From the NCBI RefSeq assembly GCF_001941345.1, contig NZ_CP009251.1:434001-498000 (forward strand): a DNA stretch of 64,000 bases. Reading direction: 5' to 3'. The stretch's first letter is position 1; every line of letters starts with the position of its first letter. The stretch comes from Corynebacterium stationis. Its GTDB lineage: Bacteria > Actinomycetota > Actinomycetes > Mycobacteriales > Mycobacteriaceae. Below are positions 17,229-25,070 of the stretch, piece after piece. Position numbers and translations under genes: made by a program. The notes under the pieces were generated by a model. That model had not been told where the DNA came from and made no database searches. It saw only the letters and a list, made by a program, of their open reading frames with translations.

Positions 17229-18218
17229 ATGAGCAATCACGCCGTGGATCTGGGGGATGACCAGCTCAATGATCGCGTTGCTGCCGGCGTTGCCGCCGTT
17301 GAACGCTTGCTGCACGATGAGACTAACCGTGGGGCGTCCTTTGTATCCGATAAAGCACAGCACCTGTCTGAAGCTGGTGGGAAGCGTTTTCGCCCCATCA
17401 TGTCGCTGCTAGCGTCTGAATTCGGACCGGAGCCTGGCAACCCCCGCGTTGTCAAAGCTGCCACCGTGGTGGAAATGGTGCACGTGGCAACGCTGTACCA
17501 CGACGATGTCATGGATGAAGCCGACCGTCGCCGTGGAGTGCAATCAGCAAATTCGCGCTGGAATAACTCGGTTGCGATTTTGGCCGGTGATGCACTGCTG
17601 GCCCATGCCTCACGCCTGATGAGCCAACTCGATACCCATACCGTTGAGCATTTTGCCGAGACCTTCGAAGAACTTGTGACCGGGCAAATGCGCGAAACTA
17701 TCGGTGCGGGTGAAGCGAATCCGATTGACCACTACATGAAGGTCATTCAGGAAAAGACCGCCGTGTTGATTGCTTCGGCAGGCTACTTCGGCGCCTACCA
17801 TGCTGGGGCCTCGAAAGAACACGCTAAGGCGCTGCGCACCATTGGTGGGGCGATTGGAATGGTTTTCCAGATTGTTGATGACATCATCGATATTTTCTCC
17901 GAATCTCATGAATCCGGAAAGACTCCGGGCACAGACTTGCGTGAGGGCGTCTTTACCTTGCCGGTGCTTTATGCCCTCGAGGAAGGTTCTGAAGCCGGTG
18001 CGGCGCTGCGTGAGCTGTTGACGGGGCCTTTGGAGGCCGATGAGGACGTCAACCGTGCATTGGAGCTGCTGCGCGCGAGCAACGGCCGTCAGCGTGCCCT
18101 AGAGGTAGTGAAGCACTATCTCGATGTTGTGACGACTGAGTGCGAGGCGTTGCCAGATATTCCTGCGACCCGCGCGTTGCGTAGCCTAGCGTCCTATACT
18201 GTCGCCCGCGTCGGCTAG
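17229..18218 (+). CDS. ispB: Long-chain polyprenyl diphosphate synthase
   Basis: The 329-residue trans-prenyltransferase makes the isoprenoid tail for menaquinone from FPP or GGPP and IPP. The first aspartate-rich motif is in YHDDVMDEADRRR and the second in QIVDDIIDIFSE. GGKRFRP supplies the diphosphate-binding residues. Length fits the IspB/GrcC1 group. An AAGGA ribosome-binding site lies about 12 bases before ATG 17229 and TATAGT upstream could be the -10. Chain length cannot be read reliably from sequence; corynebacteria mostly contain eight- and nine-unit quinones. Confidence 0.92.
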   Translation: MSNHAVDLGDDQLNDRVAAGVAAVERLLHDETNRGASFVSDKAQHLSEAGGKRFRPIMSLLASEFGPEPGNPRVVKAATVVEMVHVATLYHDDVMDEADRRRGVQSANSRWNNSVAILAGDALLAHASRLMSQLDTHTVEHFAETFEELVTGQMRETIGAGEANPIDHYMKVIQEKTAVLIASAGYFGAYHAGASKEHAKALRTIGGAIGMVFQIVDDIIDIFSESHESGKTPGTDLREGVFTLPVLYALEEGSEAGAALRELLTGPLEADEDVNRALELLRASNGRQRALEVVKHYLDVVTTECEALPDIPATRALRSLASYTVARVG

Positions 18219-18302
18219 TTGCGATTTAGCTGCTATGACCAGCCGATTTGCCATATAGCTAGGGGTGCATAGTAGAGTAATGAACCGCACCGAATAGTGC
18301 CT

Positions 18303-18388
18303 GCCAGGTTGTCCGAGCGGCCAAAGGAAGCGGACTGTAAATCCGCCGGCGTACGCCTTCAGAAGTTCGAATCTTCTACCTGGCACCA
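18303..18388 (+). tRNA. tRNA-Tyr (GTA)
   Basis: An 86-base class II tRNA with acceptor stem GCCAGGT paired to ACCTGGC, discriminator A and encoded CCA. The anticodon loop CTGTAAA carries GTA. A long variable arm and T-loop GTTCGAATC are present. Confidence 0.96.
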
Positions 18389-18395
18389 AATTTTA

Positions 18396-18443
18396 AGTTC
18401 AGCCCCGATTGAGATTTCAGTCGGGGCTGAACTGTTTCTTTTT
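18396..18443 (+). terminator. Intrinsic terminator after tRNA-Tyr
   Basis: AGTTCAGCCCCGA pairs with TCGGGGCTGAACT around a 12-base loop and is followed by GTTTCTTTTT. Confidence 0.85.
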
Positions 18444-18560
18444 CACGGTGGTTGGGGGTCAGTGCTCAGGGGTTTTGGAAAAGGGATCGCCGAATTGCCC
18501 GACTAGCCCGGATATCTAGTCGGGGGTGTGCGTGATTGCTGCTTTGCGGCGCAGGGGCTG

Positions 18561-19700
18561 TTAGATGAGGTTCATCGCTCCCATGCTGCTCACGTGGTGG
18601 GTGTTGCCCACAAGCTTTCCGCCTGGGGTGTGCAGGCGGACTTTGCCGCGGTGGCGTCGCATTCTTCCGTGGCTCGGCTTCCCTTTTCCTCGCTTATTTT
18701 TTCTTTTCGGTGACCCGGGATTAGCCGGGTCATCGTCGTCGTTGACGCCGTTGTGGTACTTACACAGCATCGTCAGGTTCGAGGGTTTGGTGTGTCCACC
18801 ATGTTTGTGAGCGTCGATGTGGTGCACTTGGCATCTATCGGCAGGTACGGTGCAGTCTGGCCAGGGGCAGACGAGGTTCTCTGCCATGGCTAGAGTGCGC
18901 AGTTTGTCTGATGCGAATCGGGCTTCGTACAAGTTCACCGGTCCGGCGGTGGGGTGGAAGAGCCCGACGTAGAGCTTGTCGCCAAGCGCGCCTTCCATCG
19001 CAGCGTTGATGAATTCAGAGCCTGTCATGGTCGTGCCGTCGGATAAAGCAACAACGACGTCCTCGCCTTTGCCGCAGGAGACTTTCGCGAAATCATCAAG
19101 ACCAATAGCAATCACAGTGCGGTATTCCGGCTTGATAAGCCCGGTGCCGCCTCCTTCGACGAGGTTCCAGAAGGGCTCCAACAAAGCTTCAGAGCGAGGT
19201 TGGTCATCGTCTTTGATAGCGGCGTCAAGCGTCTTTTCTAAATCGGTAATGCGGCGTTGGGTATCGGTGATGCTGATGGTTCGTAGGCCATCGATAGCGC
19301 GGCCCACGCGCACCCCGGGTTTCTTTTTGGTGTCGCCGACTTCTTCGGTGACGCGTTTCTTGGCGTAGGCTTCGACGTCTTCGAAGGTGCCTTCAAACGC
19401 GATAAGTTCGGCACGCAGTTTCCACGCGGCACCGCGGGTGTTGAGTTTCTTGGCGTGTTTGTTGACCATTTCTAAGTATTCGAGGCTTAATTGCCTCGCT
19501 TCGGCAAGCGCGACCGAGTCGCGCTGCACCTTGGGAGAATCAGCAGGACCAAAGAAAACTGTGGCTAGCCGGGTGTATTTTCGCGCCGTGTTCAGTGGCA
19601 TCAGGTCACCGGCGAGGTCGTGTGGGGAGCACTCGTAAACGTCGCGGAGGATGGTTATTCCGCTGGTGTAGAAGAGTTTTATTATTTGTTGTCCGTTCAT
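18561..19700 (-). CDS. DUF222-type HNH endonuclease-domain protein
   Basis: The 379-residue protein has a helical N-terminal region of the DUF222 type and a C-terminal HNH nuclease module with Cys-rich metal site and catalytic motif (CPWPDCTVPADRCQVHHID, then GGHTKPSNLTMLCKYHN). A very basic tail rich in Lys and Arg follows. Such genes occur in many divergent copies in actinobacteria and are often linked to mobile DNA, but no transposase, repeat or integrase is next to this one. The frame is open to TTG 19727. ATG 19700 is preferred because a TAGTGT hexamer (19708-19713 on the minus strand) ends seven bases before it. Whether the nuclease is active is not known. Confidence 0.85.
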   Translation of the reverse strand: MNGQQIIKLFYTSGITILRDVYECSPHDLAGDLMPLNTARKYTRLATVFFGPADSPKVQRDSVALAEARQLSLEYLEMVNKHAKKLNTRGAAWKLRAELIAFEGTFEDVEAYAKKRVTEEVGDTKKKPGVRVGRAIDGLRTISITDTQRRITDLEKTLDAAIKDDDQPRSEALLEPFWNLVEGGGTGLIKPEYRTVIAIGLDDFAKVSCGKGEDVVVALSDGTTMTGSEFINAAMEGALGDKLYVGLFHPTAGPVNLYEARFASDKLRTLAMAENLVCPWPDCTVPADRCQVHHIDAHKHGGHTKPSNLTMLCKYHNGVNDDDDPANPGSPKRKNKRGKGKPSHGRMRRHRGKVRLHTPGGKLVGNTHHVSSMGAMNLI

Positions 19701-19753
19701 AACTTCGACACTAAAACGCCTTTGCAAGCCCGCGCTAGGGGAAGCTTGAAAAT

Positions 19754-19803
19754 CTGTGGATAACTACGTTGACGCGTCACGCAACGGGCAAAGTTATCCA
19801 CAG
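19754..19803. promoter_or_regulatory. Pair of inverted perfect DnaA boxes
   Basis: CTGTGGATAACT (19754-19765) and its exact reverse complement AGTTATCCACAG (19792-19803) each contain the consensus DnaA box TTATCCACA. They face each other across 26 bases in the gap between the HNH gene and citH. No AT-rich unwinding element or dnaA gene is near, so this is not a replication origin; DnaA titration or local regulation is possible. Confidence 0.6.
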
Positions 19804-19838
19804 GCGAGTTGCTTTGCGTAACTTGAGTACACAAAGAA

Positions 19839-19874
19839 ACCGCCCTTAACCAAAAGATTTTGGCTAAGGGCGGT
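19839..19874 (-). terminator. Bidirectional hairpin after citH
   Basis: ACCGCCCTTA pairs with TAAGGGCGGT, extended inside by CCAAAA/TTTTGG after one mismatch. It lies just past the citH stop codon on the minus strand. Confidence 0.75.
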
Positions 19875-19889
19875 GCTAATTGGGTGGCT

Positions 19890-21449
19890 TTAGGCAGACA
19901 GTGGAATGACACCAATGCCGATTGCCGTTGCGAGCATGACGACGGAGACCACTACCGCGCGCCACAGCACCTTCTTGTGGTGGTCGCCGAGGTTGACCTT
20001 GGCCAAAGACACCAGCAGCAAGATGGCTGGAACCAGAGGAGACTGCATGTGCACAGGCTGACCGGTAATGGATGCCTGGGCCATCTCTACGGGCTCAATG
20101 CCGAAGTGGGATGCGCTTTCTGCCAGGACAGGCAGGATGCCGAAGTAGAAGGCGTCGTTCGACATGAAGAAGGTCATCGGGATGGACAGCAGACCGGTAA
20201 TTGGTGCGAGGTAAGAGCCCATGGACTCCGGAATGATGGAAGTAATCCAAGAAGCCATTGCTTCGACCATGCCGGTGCCGGAGAAGACACCCACGAGTAC
20301 GCCAGCAGCAAGGACCATCGAGACCACGCCGACGATGGAAGAAGAGTGTGCCAGCATCTCGGTAGCTTGGTCTTTCACCTTCGGGAAGTTGACGGCTAAA
20401 GCCAGTCCAGGGCCGACCATGAAGACGAATGCCAGTGGCAAGATATCAGCGACCAAAGCCACCATGACCACGACGGTTAGCGCTAGGTTGAACCAAATCA
20501 GTTTCGGGCGCAGCGTGGAGCGGTGTGGGTCCAACATGGTGTCGGTCAAGCCATCGTGCTCGTCTTCGTCGATAGCGCTGAGCGATACGTGTTCTTCGTC
20601 TTCTTCGCGGACATCGACTGCGATGCCACCGCCGCTACCGTCAGGTTGGATATCGTGAGGCTGGCCGTCGCCAGAGCGGCCAGTAGAAGAGCCACCAGTG
20701 GCACTAACGCCGTCAGTTTTGGAGCCGCCACGCAAGTCGTCGCCGTTGAAGCGAGACGCGTCCACAGAACCGCCCAGACGCTTGCGCTCAGAGATGCCCA
20801 GGAACCATGCGAAGGCGAATACGACAATGACGCCAACAACAAGCGATGGAACCATCGGAACAAAGACCTCAGCAGGGTCGAGGCCCAAAGCTGCGGCCGC
20901 GCGAACTGTCGGACCGCCCCACGGCAAGATATTCATGGTGCCATTGATAAGACCCGCGACCACGGTAAGAACCACGGGGCTCATGCCCAAGCGCAGGTAC
21001 AGCGGCAGCATCGCAGACGTGGTGATGATGAAGGTGGTGGAGCCATCGCCATCGAGTGAGACCACGCCGGCCAGCAACGCGGTACCCATCACGATTTTCG
21101 CGGGGTCGTTGCCCAGTGCGCGCGTGATGATGCGGATGAGGGGATCGAAGAGTCCGACATCGATCATGATGCCGAAGTACATGATGGCAAACATCAACAG
21201 CGCAGCGGTGGGCGCCATGTCCTTGATGGCTTCGATGACCATGTCGCCGATGCCAAGGCCTGCGCCGGCAATCAGGCCGAAGATGGTGGGCACCAAGATG
21301 AGCGCGACCATCGGGGTGGAACGGCCAATCATGATGAGCGTCATGAACGTGAGGATCATGGCGAACCCTAAGCCGACGAGGATTCCGTCGGATAGAGTAT
21401 GCGTTGGCACGTAATCAGCTGCCAACGTAACAATGGTGGGGGAGAACAT
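19890..21449 (-). CDS. citH: Citrate transporter, CitMHS family
   Basis: The 519-residue carrier has about a dozen predicted membrane helices and CitMHS features such as ALLMFAIMYFGIMIDVGLFDP, SLDGDGSTTFIITTSAMLPL and NILPWGGPTVRAAAALG. The family imports citrate complexed with divalent cations in symport with protons. It is divergent from a CitA/CitB-type two-component system, the same arrangement as the citrate regulon of C. glutamicum, where CitB activates citH. ATG 21449 has AGGAG close upstream and is preferred over the open extension to 21494. Unusual is a central hydrophilic loop of about 95 residues (220-315), rich in Gly, Ser, Asp and Glu. Confidence 0.92.
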   Translation of the reverse strand: MFSPTIVTLAADYVPTHTLSDGILVGLGFAMILTFMTLIMIGRSTPMVALILVPTIFGLIAGAGLGIGDMVIEAIKDMAPTAALLMFAIMYFGIMIDVGLFDPLIRIITRALGNDPAKIVMGTALLAGVVSLDGDGSTTFIITTSAMLPLYLRLGMSPVVLTVVAGLINGTMNILPWGGPTVRAAAALGLDPAEVFVPMVPSLVVGVIVVFAFAWFLGISERKRLGGSVDASRFNGDDLRGGSKTDGVSATGGSSTGRSGDGQPHDIQPDGSGGGIAVDVREEDEEHVSLSAIDEDEHDGLTDTMLDPHRSTLRPKLIWFNLALTVVVMVALVADILPLAFVFMVGPGLALAVNFPKVKDQATEMLAHSSSIVGVVSMVLAAGVLVGVFSGTGMVEAMASWITSIIPESMGSYLAPITGLLSIPMTFFMSNDAFYFGILPVLAESASHFGIEPVEMAQASITGQPVHMQSPLVPAILLLVSLAKVNLGDHHKKVLWRAVVVSVVMLATAIGIGVIPLSA

Positions 21450-21677
21450 TCTGGCTCCTTGCACGGGGAAAGATTGCGGTAGCTTCAGTAGCACTGCAGT
21501 GCCCTGGAGAACGCCACTTAGCCTAAAGTGGTCTTAGTCACTGTCCAAGCGTTTGGCGCGTAAGGTAACTAATTGTGCAATTTCATCTTTGAGTGCATTT
21601 AGTGCACGTATTTTGTAGCTCGTGGTTTCCCGTGCTCAAATGGGACTTTGCTTGGTAAAACATGAAGGATTTCAGTT
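21450..21677. promoter_or_regulatory. citH-citA divergent control region
   Basis: The 228-base gap contains a perfect palindrome GCACTGCAGTGC at 21491-21502, an inverted repeat CCACTT/AAGTGG at 21514-21531, and a direct repeat AGTGCA-TTT-AGTGCA around 21593-21607. A TGGTAAAAC extended -10-like element lies near 21655. These are candidates for CitB and global-regulator sites. Confidence 0.5.
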
Positions 21678-23345
21678 ATGCGCTTTGCCACCCGCGTACT
21701 GCTTTTGCAACTGTTGACGGTGGTCGCAGTTGTCAGCACTAGCACCATCGTGTTCATCTTTTTGAGCATGGAGCAGCTTCGCGATGAAGCAGAGACCTCC
21801 GCGTTGATGATCGCGCGCACTATTGGCGCGGATCCGCAGGTGCGCGAACTGGTGGCGGAAGAGTCGGCGGATCCAGAAAATCCATCGTCAAGCGTGCTCG
21901 CGGAAGGGGAACTGCAGCTCTATGCCACTGCTGCCGCGGATTCCACTGATGCATTGTTTGTGGTCATCACCGACGATAATGGCATGCGGCTTGCGCATCC
22001 CGATGACCACCAGTTGGGCCAGCAGGTCAGCACGAGCTTTGCTGACGCGCTAGCGGGCCGCGAGGTGGTGGCCTGGGAGAAAGGCACCTTGGGCGAATCG
22101 GCGCGTGCGAAAGTGCCGGTCTTCGCGCCTGGTACGAAGAATCCAGTCGGCGAAATTAGCGTCGGCTTTGAACGTGCGGGTGTCTTTGATGACCTTCCGC
22201 GTAAGTTGCTGTTTATCGGGGCGGCGGCACTGCTGGCGCTGCTTATCGGAATCATCGCCATGTTCGTGCTGCGCAAGCGGTGGGAGCAATTAACTTTGGG
22301 TGTGCAGCCGGAAGAGCTTGTCGTGATGGTGCAAAACCAGGCCGCGGTGCTCGACGGTGTCGGCGACGGCGTCATCGCGCTTGATACGGCAGGGGTTATT
22401 CGCTTGAGCAATGGCTCTGCCAAGCAGATCTTTGGCCTGCAGGACGCCGAAGGCCATGAGCTTTCAGATTTGGGGCTGCCGGGCGATGTCATCGATGACC
22501 TGCTGGCAGGAAAGGCACGCGACGGGATCGTTGTTAACGGCCGCGTGCTCTTCTTGGAGGCACGGGCGGTAGACCGCGGTGGGCAATCCCTTGGCGCGGT
22601 CATAATCATTAGAGACCGCACTGACGTCATGGCATTATCCGAGCGTTTGGATACCGTGCGCACCATGACCTCAGCGCTGCGGGTGCAACGCCACGAATTT
22701 GCCAACCGTATGCACGTAGCAGCGGGGCTGATTGAGTCAGGCCGCGACGCGGAAGCCACGCAGTTTCTGCGCGCTATGTATGCCCGGGGGCCGGTGGAAT
22801 ATCCACTCTTGGGCATGGATCTTCTCTCCGAGCCCTTCTTGCAGGCTTTCTTAGGTGCTAAATCGCTCGAGGCTTCCGAGCGCGGGGTGACCGTGCAAAT
22901 TCGCGAAGAGACTTTAGTGCTCGGCAAGGTAGTGGAGGTCGAAGATATTGCGACGGTGCTTGGCAATCTCGTCGATAACGCCATCACTGCGGCTTTGGGC
23001 AACGAAGATTTGCGCCTGGTGGAGGTGACGTTGATGGATGAAGCATCGGAATTGGTCATTGTCGTTGCAGACTCCGGATACGGAATCCCCGAAGGTGCTG
23101 ACCCATTTGCGCCTAAGGCACAGGCAGCTGATGGGGAGCAGATCCCAGCGGACCAAATTCATGGCCGCGGAATTGGGCTGACTCTTTCACAAGAAATCGC
23201 GCAACGACGCGGCGGGGAGATTTGGGTGATCGAAAGAGGTGGTGAGCCTTCCGGACGCGGTGCAGTATTTGGCGCAAAGTTACCCGGGGTGATGGAACAA
23301 ACCGACAGTGTGAATTACGTTGAAGTGCGAGAGGAAGAAAACTAA
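21678..23345 (+). CDS. citA: CitA/DcuS-type sensor histidine kinase
   Basis: The 555-residue kinase has a first membrane helix (about 8-32), an extracytoplasmic Cache/PDC-type ligand domain of about 140 residues and a second helix (about 176-200). A cytoplasmic PAS domain (from about 220) is followed by the phosphoacceptor segment RVQRHEFANRMH and a HATPase_c domain with NLVDNAITAA and GIGLTLSQEIAQRRGG. This is the architecture of sensors for external citrate or C4-dicarboxylates. Divergence from citH identifies citrate as the probable ligand. AAGGA lies nine bases before ATG 21678. The stop codon overlaps the start of citB by one base. Confidence 0.92.
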   Translation: MRFATRVLLLQLLTVVAVVSTSTIVFIFLSMEQLRDEAETSALMIARTIGADPQVRELVAEESADPENPSSSVLAEGELQLYATAAADSTDALFVVITDDNGMRLAHPDDHQLGQQVSTSFADALAGREVVAWEKGTLGESARAKVPVFAPGTKNPVGEISVGFERAGVFDDLPRKLLFIGAAALLALLIGIIAMFVLRKRWEQLTLGVQPEELVVMVQNQAAVLDGVGDGVIALDTAGVIRLSNGSAKQIFGLQDAEGHELSDLGLPGDVIDDLLAGKARDGIVVNGRVLFLEARAVDRGGQSLGAVIIIRDRTDVMALSERLDTVRTMTSALRVQRHEFANRMHVAAGLIESGRDAEATQFLRAMYARGPVEYPLLGMDLLSEPFLQAFLGAKSLEASERGVTVQIREETLVLGKVVEVEDIATVLGNLVDNAITAALGNEDLRLVEVTLMDEASELVIVVADSGYGIPEGADPFAPKAQAADGEQIPADQIHGRGIGLTLSQEIAQRRGGEIWVIERGGEPSGRGAVFGAKLPGVMEQTDSVNYVEVREEEN

Positions 23346-24001
23346 TGACAGATCGCACATGGTCAGTACTCGTAGTCGACGACGATTTCCGCGTCGCAGG
23401 CGTGCACGCAGACATCGTGGAGGCCGCACCAGGCTTTAGCGTGAGCAACACAGCGCGCTCGCTCGCGGAAGCGACGGAAGCGATTAAAGTCTCGCCGCCA
23501 GATTTGATGCTTGTCGATGTCTTTCTGCCCGACGGGGACGGCATCGAGCTAGTCCACCACAGCGGAATTGATGCCTTTATCCTCAGTGCCGCCGATGAAG
23601 CAGCAACGGTGCGCCGCGCGATGCGTGCGGGCGCCTTGGGCTATCTGGTCAAGCCTTTTCAGCGCGCAACGCTGCTGGAGCGGTTGGACCGCTACGCGCG
23701 CTATCGCCATGTACTGCAGGGCAAGCGCGGCAAGCGTCAGGACAAAATTGACCAAGCGCTATCGATTTTGCACGGCGTGGCACCAGTGATGCCTCCGTCG
23801 AGTTCCTCAACGGAGCAGTTGCTTCTCGATGCCCTCGGTGCCGGCGAGCTGTCTGCTGCCGAAGCCGCGGAAATTGCTGGGGTCTCGCGTCCTACCGCGC
23901 AGCGTCGACTAGCGACCATGGCGAGTCAGGGAATAGTCCAGATTCGACTTCGTTATGGCGCGGCTGGGCGCCCGGAACACTTGTACTCCAAGATGGACTA
24001 A
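23345..24001 (+). CDS. citB: CitB/DcuR-type response regulator
   Basis: The 218-residue protein has an N-terminal receiver domain with acidic residues DDD at 12-14, phosphoacceptor Asp in MLVDVFLPDGDG, and Lys in GYLVKPF. The C-terminus is a helix-turn-helix (SAAEAAEIAGVSRPTAQRRL) as in CitB/DctR regulators. It is translationally coupled to the kinase by a TAATG overlap. The expected role is activation of citH, and possibly other tricarboxylate uptake genes, when citrate is present. The gene ends 124 bases before a tRNA cluster. Confidence 0.92.
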   Translation: MTDRTWSVLVVDDDFRVAGVHADIVEAAPGFSVSNTARSLAEATEAIKVSPPDLMLVDVFLPDGDGIELVHHSGIDAFILSAADEAATVRRAMRAGALGYLVKPFQRATLLERLDRYARYRHVLQGKRGKRQDKIDQALSILHGVAPVMPPSSSSTEQLLLDALGAGELSAAEAAEIAGVSRPTAQRRLATMASQGIVQIRLRYGAAGRPEHLYSKMD

Positions 24002-24125
24002 AATAAGCGTTATTGAAGGCGTTGAAAAGACGGAATGAACTGCGGATTTGTGTTTGTATGTCGTTTCGGGTTAATCTTTTCAAGGCTTCAGAGAGAGCGC
24101 GAAAGCGAATAATCAAAGAAGCTAA

Positions 24126-24198
24126 GCCCCCTTAGCTCAGTCGGCAGAGCGTTTCCATGGTAAGGAAAAGGTCGACAGTTCGATTCTGTCAGGGGGCT
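24126..24198 (+). tRNA. tRNA-Thr (GGT)
   Basis: A 73-base cloverleaf with acceptor GCCCCCT/AGGGGGC, discriminator T and anticodon loop ATGGTAA. No CCA is encoded. Confidence 0.95.
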
Positions 24199-24246
24199 CT
24201 GTTCATTTATGACGAGGATTTGTATCCTGGTTTATAAATGGCCTCT

Positions 24247-24318
24247 GGCGGTGTAGCTCAGTGGTAGAGCAAGCGACTCATAATCGCTGTGTCGCGAGTT
24301 CAATTCTCGCCATCGCTA
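24247..24318 (+). tRNA. tRNA-Met (CAT), elongator type
   Basis: A 72-base cloverleaf with anticodon loop CTCATAA, acceptor GGCGGTG/CATCGCT with terminal G-U pair, discriminator A and no encoded CCA. The initiator-specific GGG/CCC anticodon-stem pairs are absent. The position beside tRNA-Thr matches metT of mycobacteria. A lysidine-modified tRNA-Ile2 is a less likely alternative. Confidence 0.9.
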
Positions 24319-24418
24319 CCGGGTAAAGGCTCCCGCATCTTCGGTTTGAACATTGAAGAAGTAGGAACCCTTTTTCTATCCCAGATGATGACTCTGGTAA
24401 GGTGTACATCGTCTTCCA

Positions 24419-24494
24419 AGGGGCGTGGCGCAATTGGTAGCGCAACGGTCTCCAAAACCGTAGGTTGCAGGTTCGAGTCCTGTCGCCCCTGCCA
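24419..24494 (+). tRNA. tRNA-Trp (CCA)
   Basis: A 76-base tRNA with acceptor AGGGGCG/CGCCCCT, discriminator G, encoded CCA and anticodon loop CTCCAAA. Confidence 0.96.
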
Positions 24495-24502
24495 AGTAAG
24501 TA

Positions 24503-24538
24503 ACTTAAGGCCCGGCCAGCAATGGTCGGGCCTTAAGT
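24503..24538 (+). terminator. Intrinsic terminator after tRNA-Trp
   Basis: A 16-base-pair stem, ACTTAAGGCCCGGCCA against TGGTCGGGCCTTAAGT with one G-U pair, closes a four-base loop and is followed by CTATCTTT. Confidence 0.85.
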
Positions 24539-24549
24539 CTATCTTTCGA

Positions 24550-24578
24550 TTGGCCGCTATAGTGGGCTTTGGTAGACT
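24550..24578 (+). promoter_or_regulatory. Promoter of secE
   Basis: TTGGCC, a 17-base spacer and TAGACT lie just after the tRNA-Trp terminator. The predicted start near 24585 leaves a leader of about 60 bases before secE. Confidence 0.65.
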
Positions 24579-24643
24579 CGTTCGGGTTCAACAAGATCTG
24601 GATAGGATCTTGGTACGTATTTTTCTTGAGGAGCATTCTCGCT

Positions 24644-24961
24644 GTGACTGACAATTCTGGGGCGCAACGCCCAACAGGCAAGCGTCAACGTACTGGTGCT
24701 GCTGAGACGTCCACGGATGCTTATCAGAATAAGCGCGTAGTACGCGGCGAAGCCGGCGAAGGCGACAGCAAGCCAGGCGGCGGTGTAGCAACATTTGTGC
24801 CCGAGGTCGTCACCGAGATGAAAAAGGTGGTGTGGCCGACCGCGAAGGAAATGCTGCAGTACACCTTGGTGGTCTTTGGCTTCCTCATCGTCTTGACCGC
24901 CCTTGTCTGGGGCGTCGATGCGCTTACCGGTATGGGCGTAGAGTGGCTGCTAGTTCGCTAG
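24644..24961 (+). CDS. secE: Preprotein translocase subunit SecE
   Basis: The 105-residue protein has a hydrophilic N-terminal half, the SecE signature VVTEMKKVVWPTAKEML (amphipathic surface helix) and one membrane helix (about 77-98). It is the essential clamp of the SecYEG channel. GTG 24644 was chosen because GAGGAG lies about ten bases upstream and the family normally begins with a short hydrophilic segment. The open frame to 24569 adds sequence overlapping the promoter leader. nusG follows after 109 bases, the conserved bacterial order. Confidence 0.93.
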   Translation: MTDNSGAQRPTGKRQRTGAAETSTDAYQNKRVVRGEAGEGDSKPGGGVATFVPEVVTEMKKVVWPTAKEMLQYTLVVFGFLIVLTALVWGVDALTGMGVEWLLVR

Positions 24962-25070
24962 AGCTATACAAATTGGCTTTTTTACCGTAGAATATCGCTT
25001 AAGTTAACTATGATCCCGCTTGTTCCTTCCCGTGGAACGGCGGGATAATTTATTGAAGATGGAGCATATT

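Noticed and set aside
18297..18506. Plus-strand open frame across tRNA-Tyr
   Set aside because: It coincides with a complete tRNA gene and its terminator.
18498..18524. Hairpin CCCGACTAG/CTAGTCGGG as terminator of the HNH gene
   Set aside because: The stem is good, but no U-run follows on either strand, so it was not listed as a terminator.
18561..19700. HNH gene as part of a mobile intron or insertion sequence
   Set aside because: No reverse transcriptase, transposase, terminal repeats or target duplication could be found beside it. DUF222-type HNH genes commonly stand alone.
19754..19803. Replication origin
   Set aside because: Only two DnaA boxes are present, without an AT-rich unwinding region or dnaA/dnaN genes.
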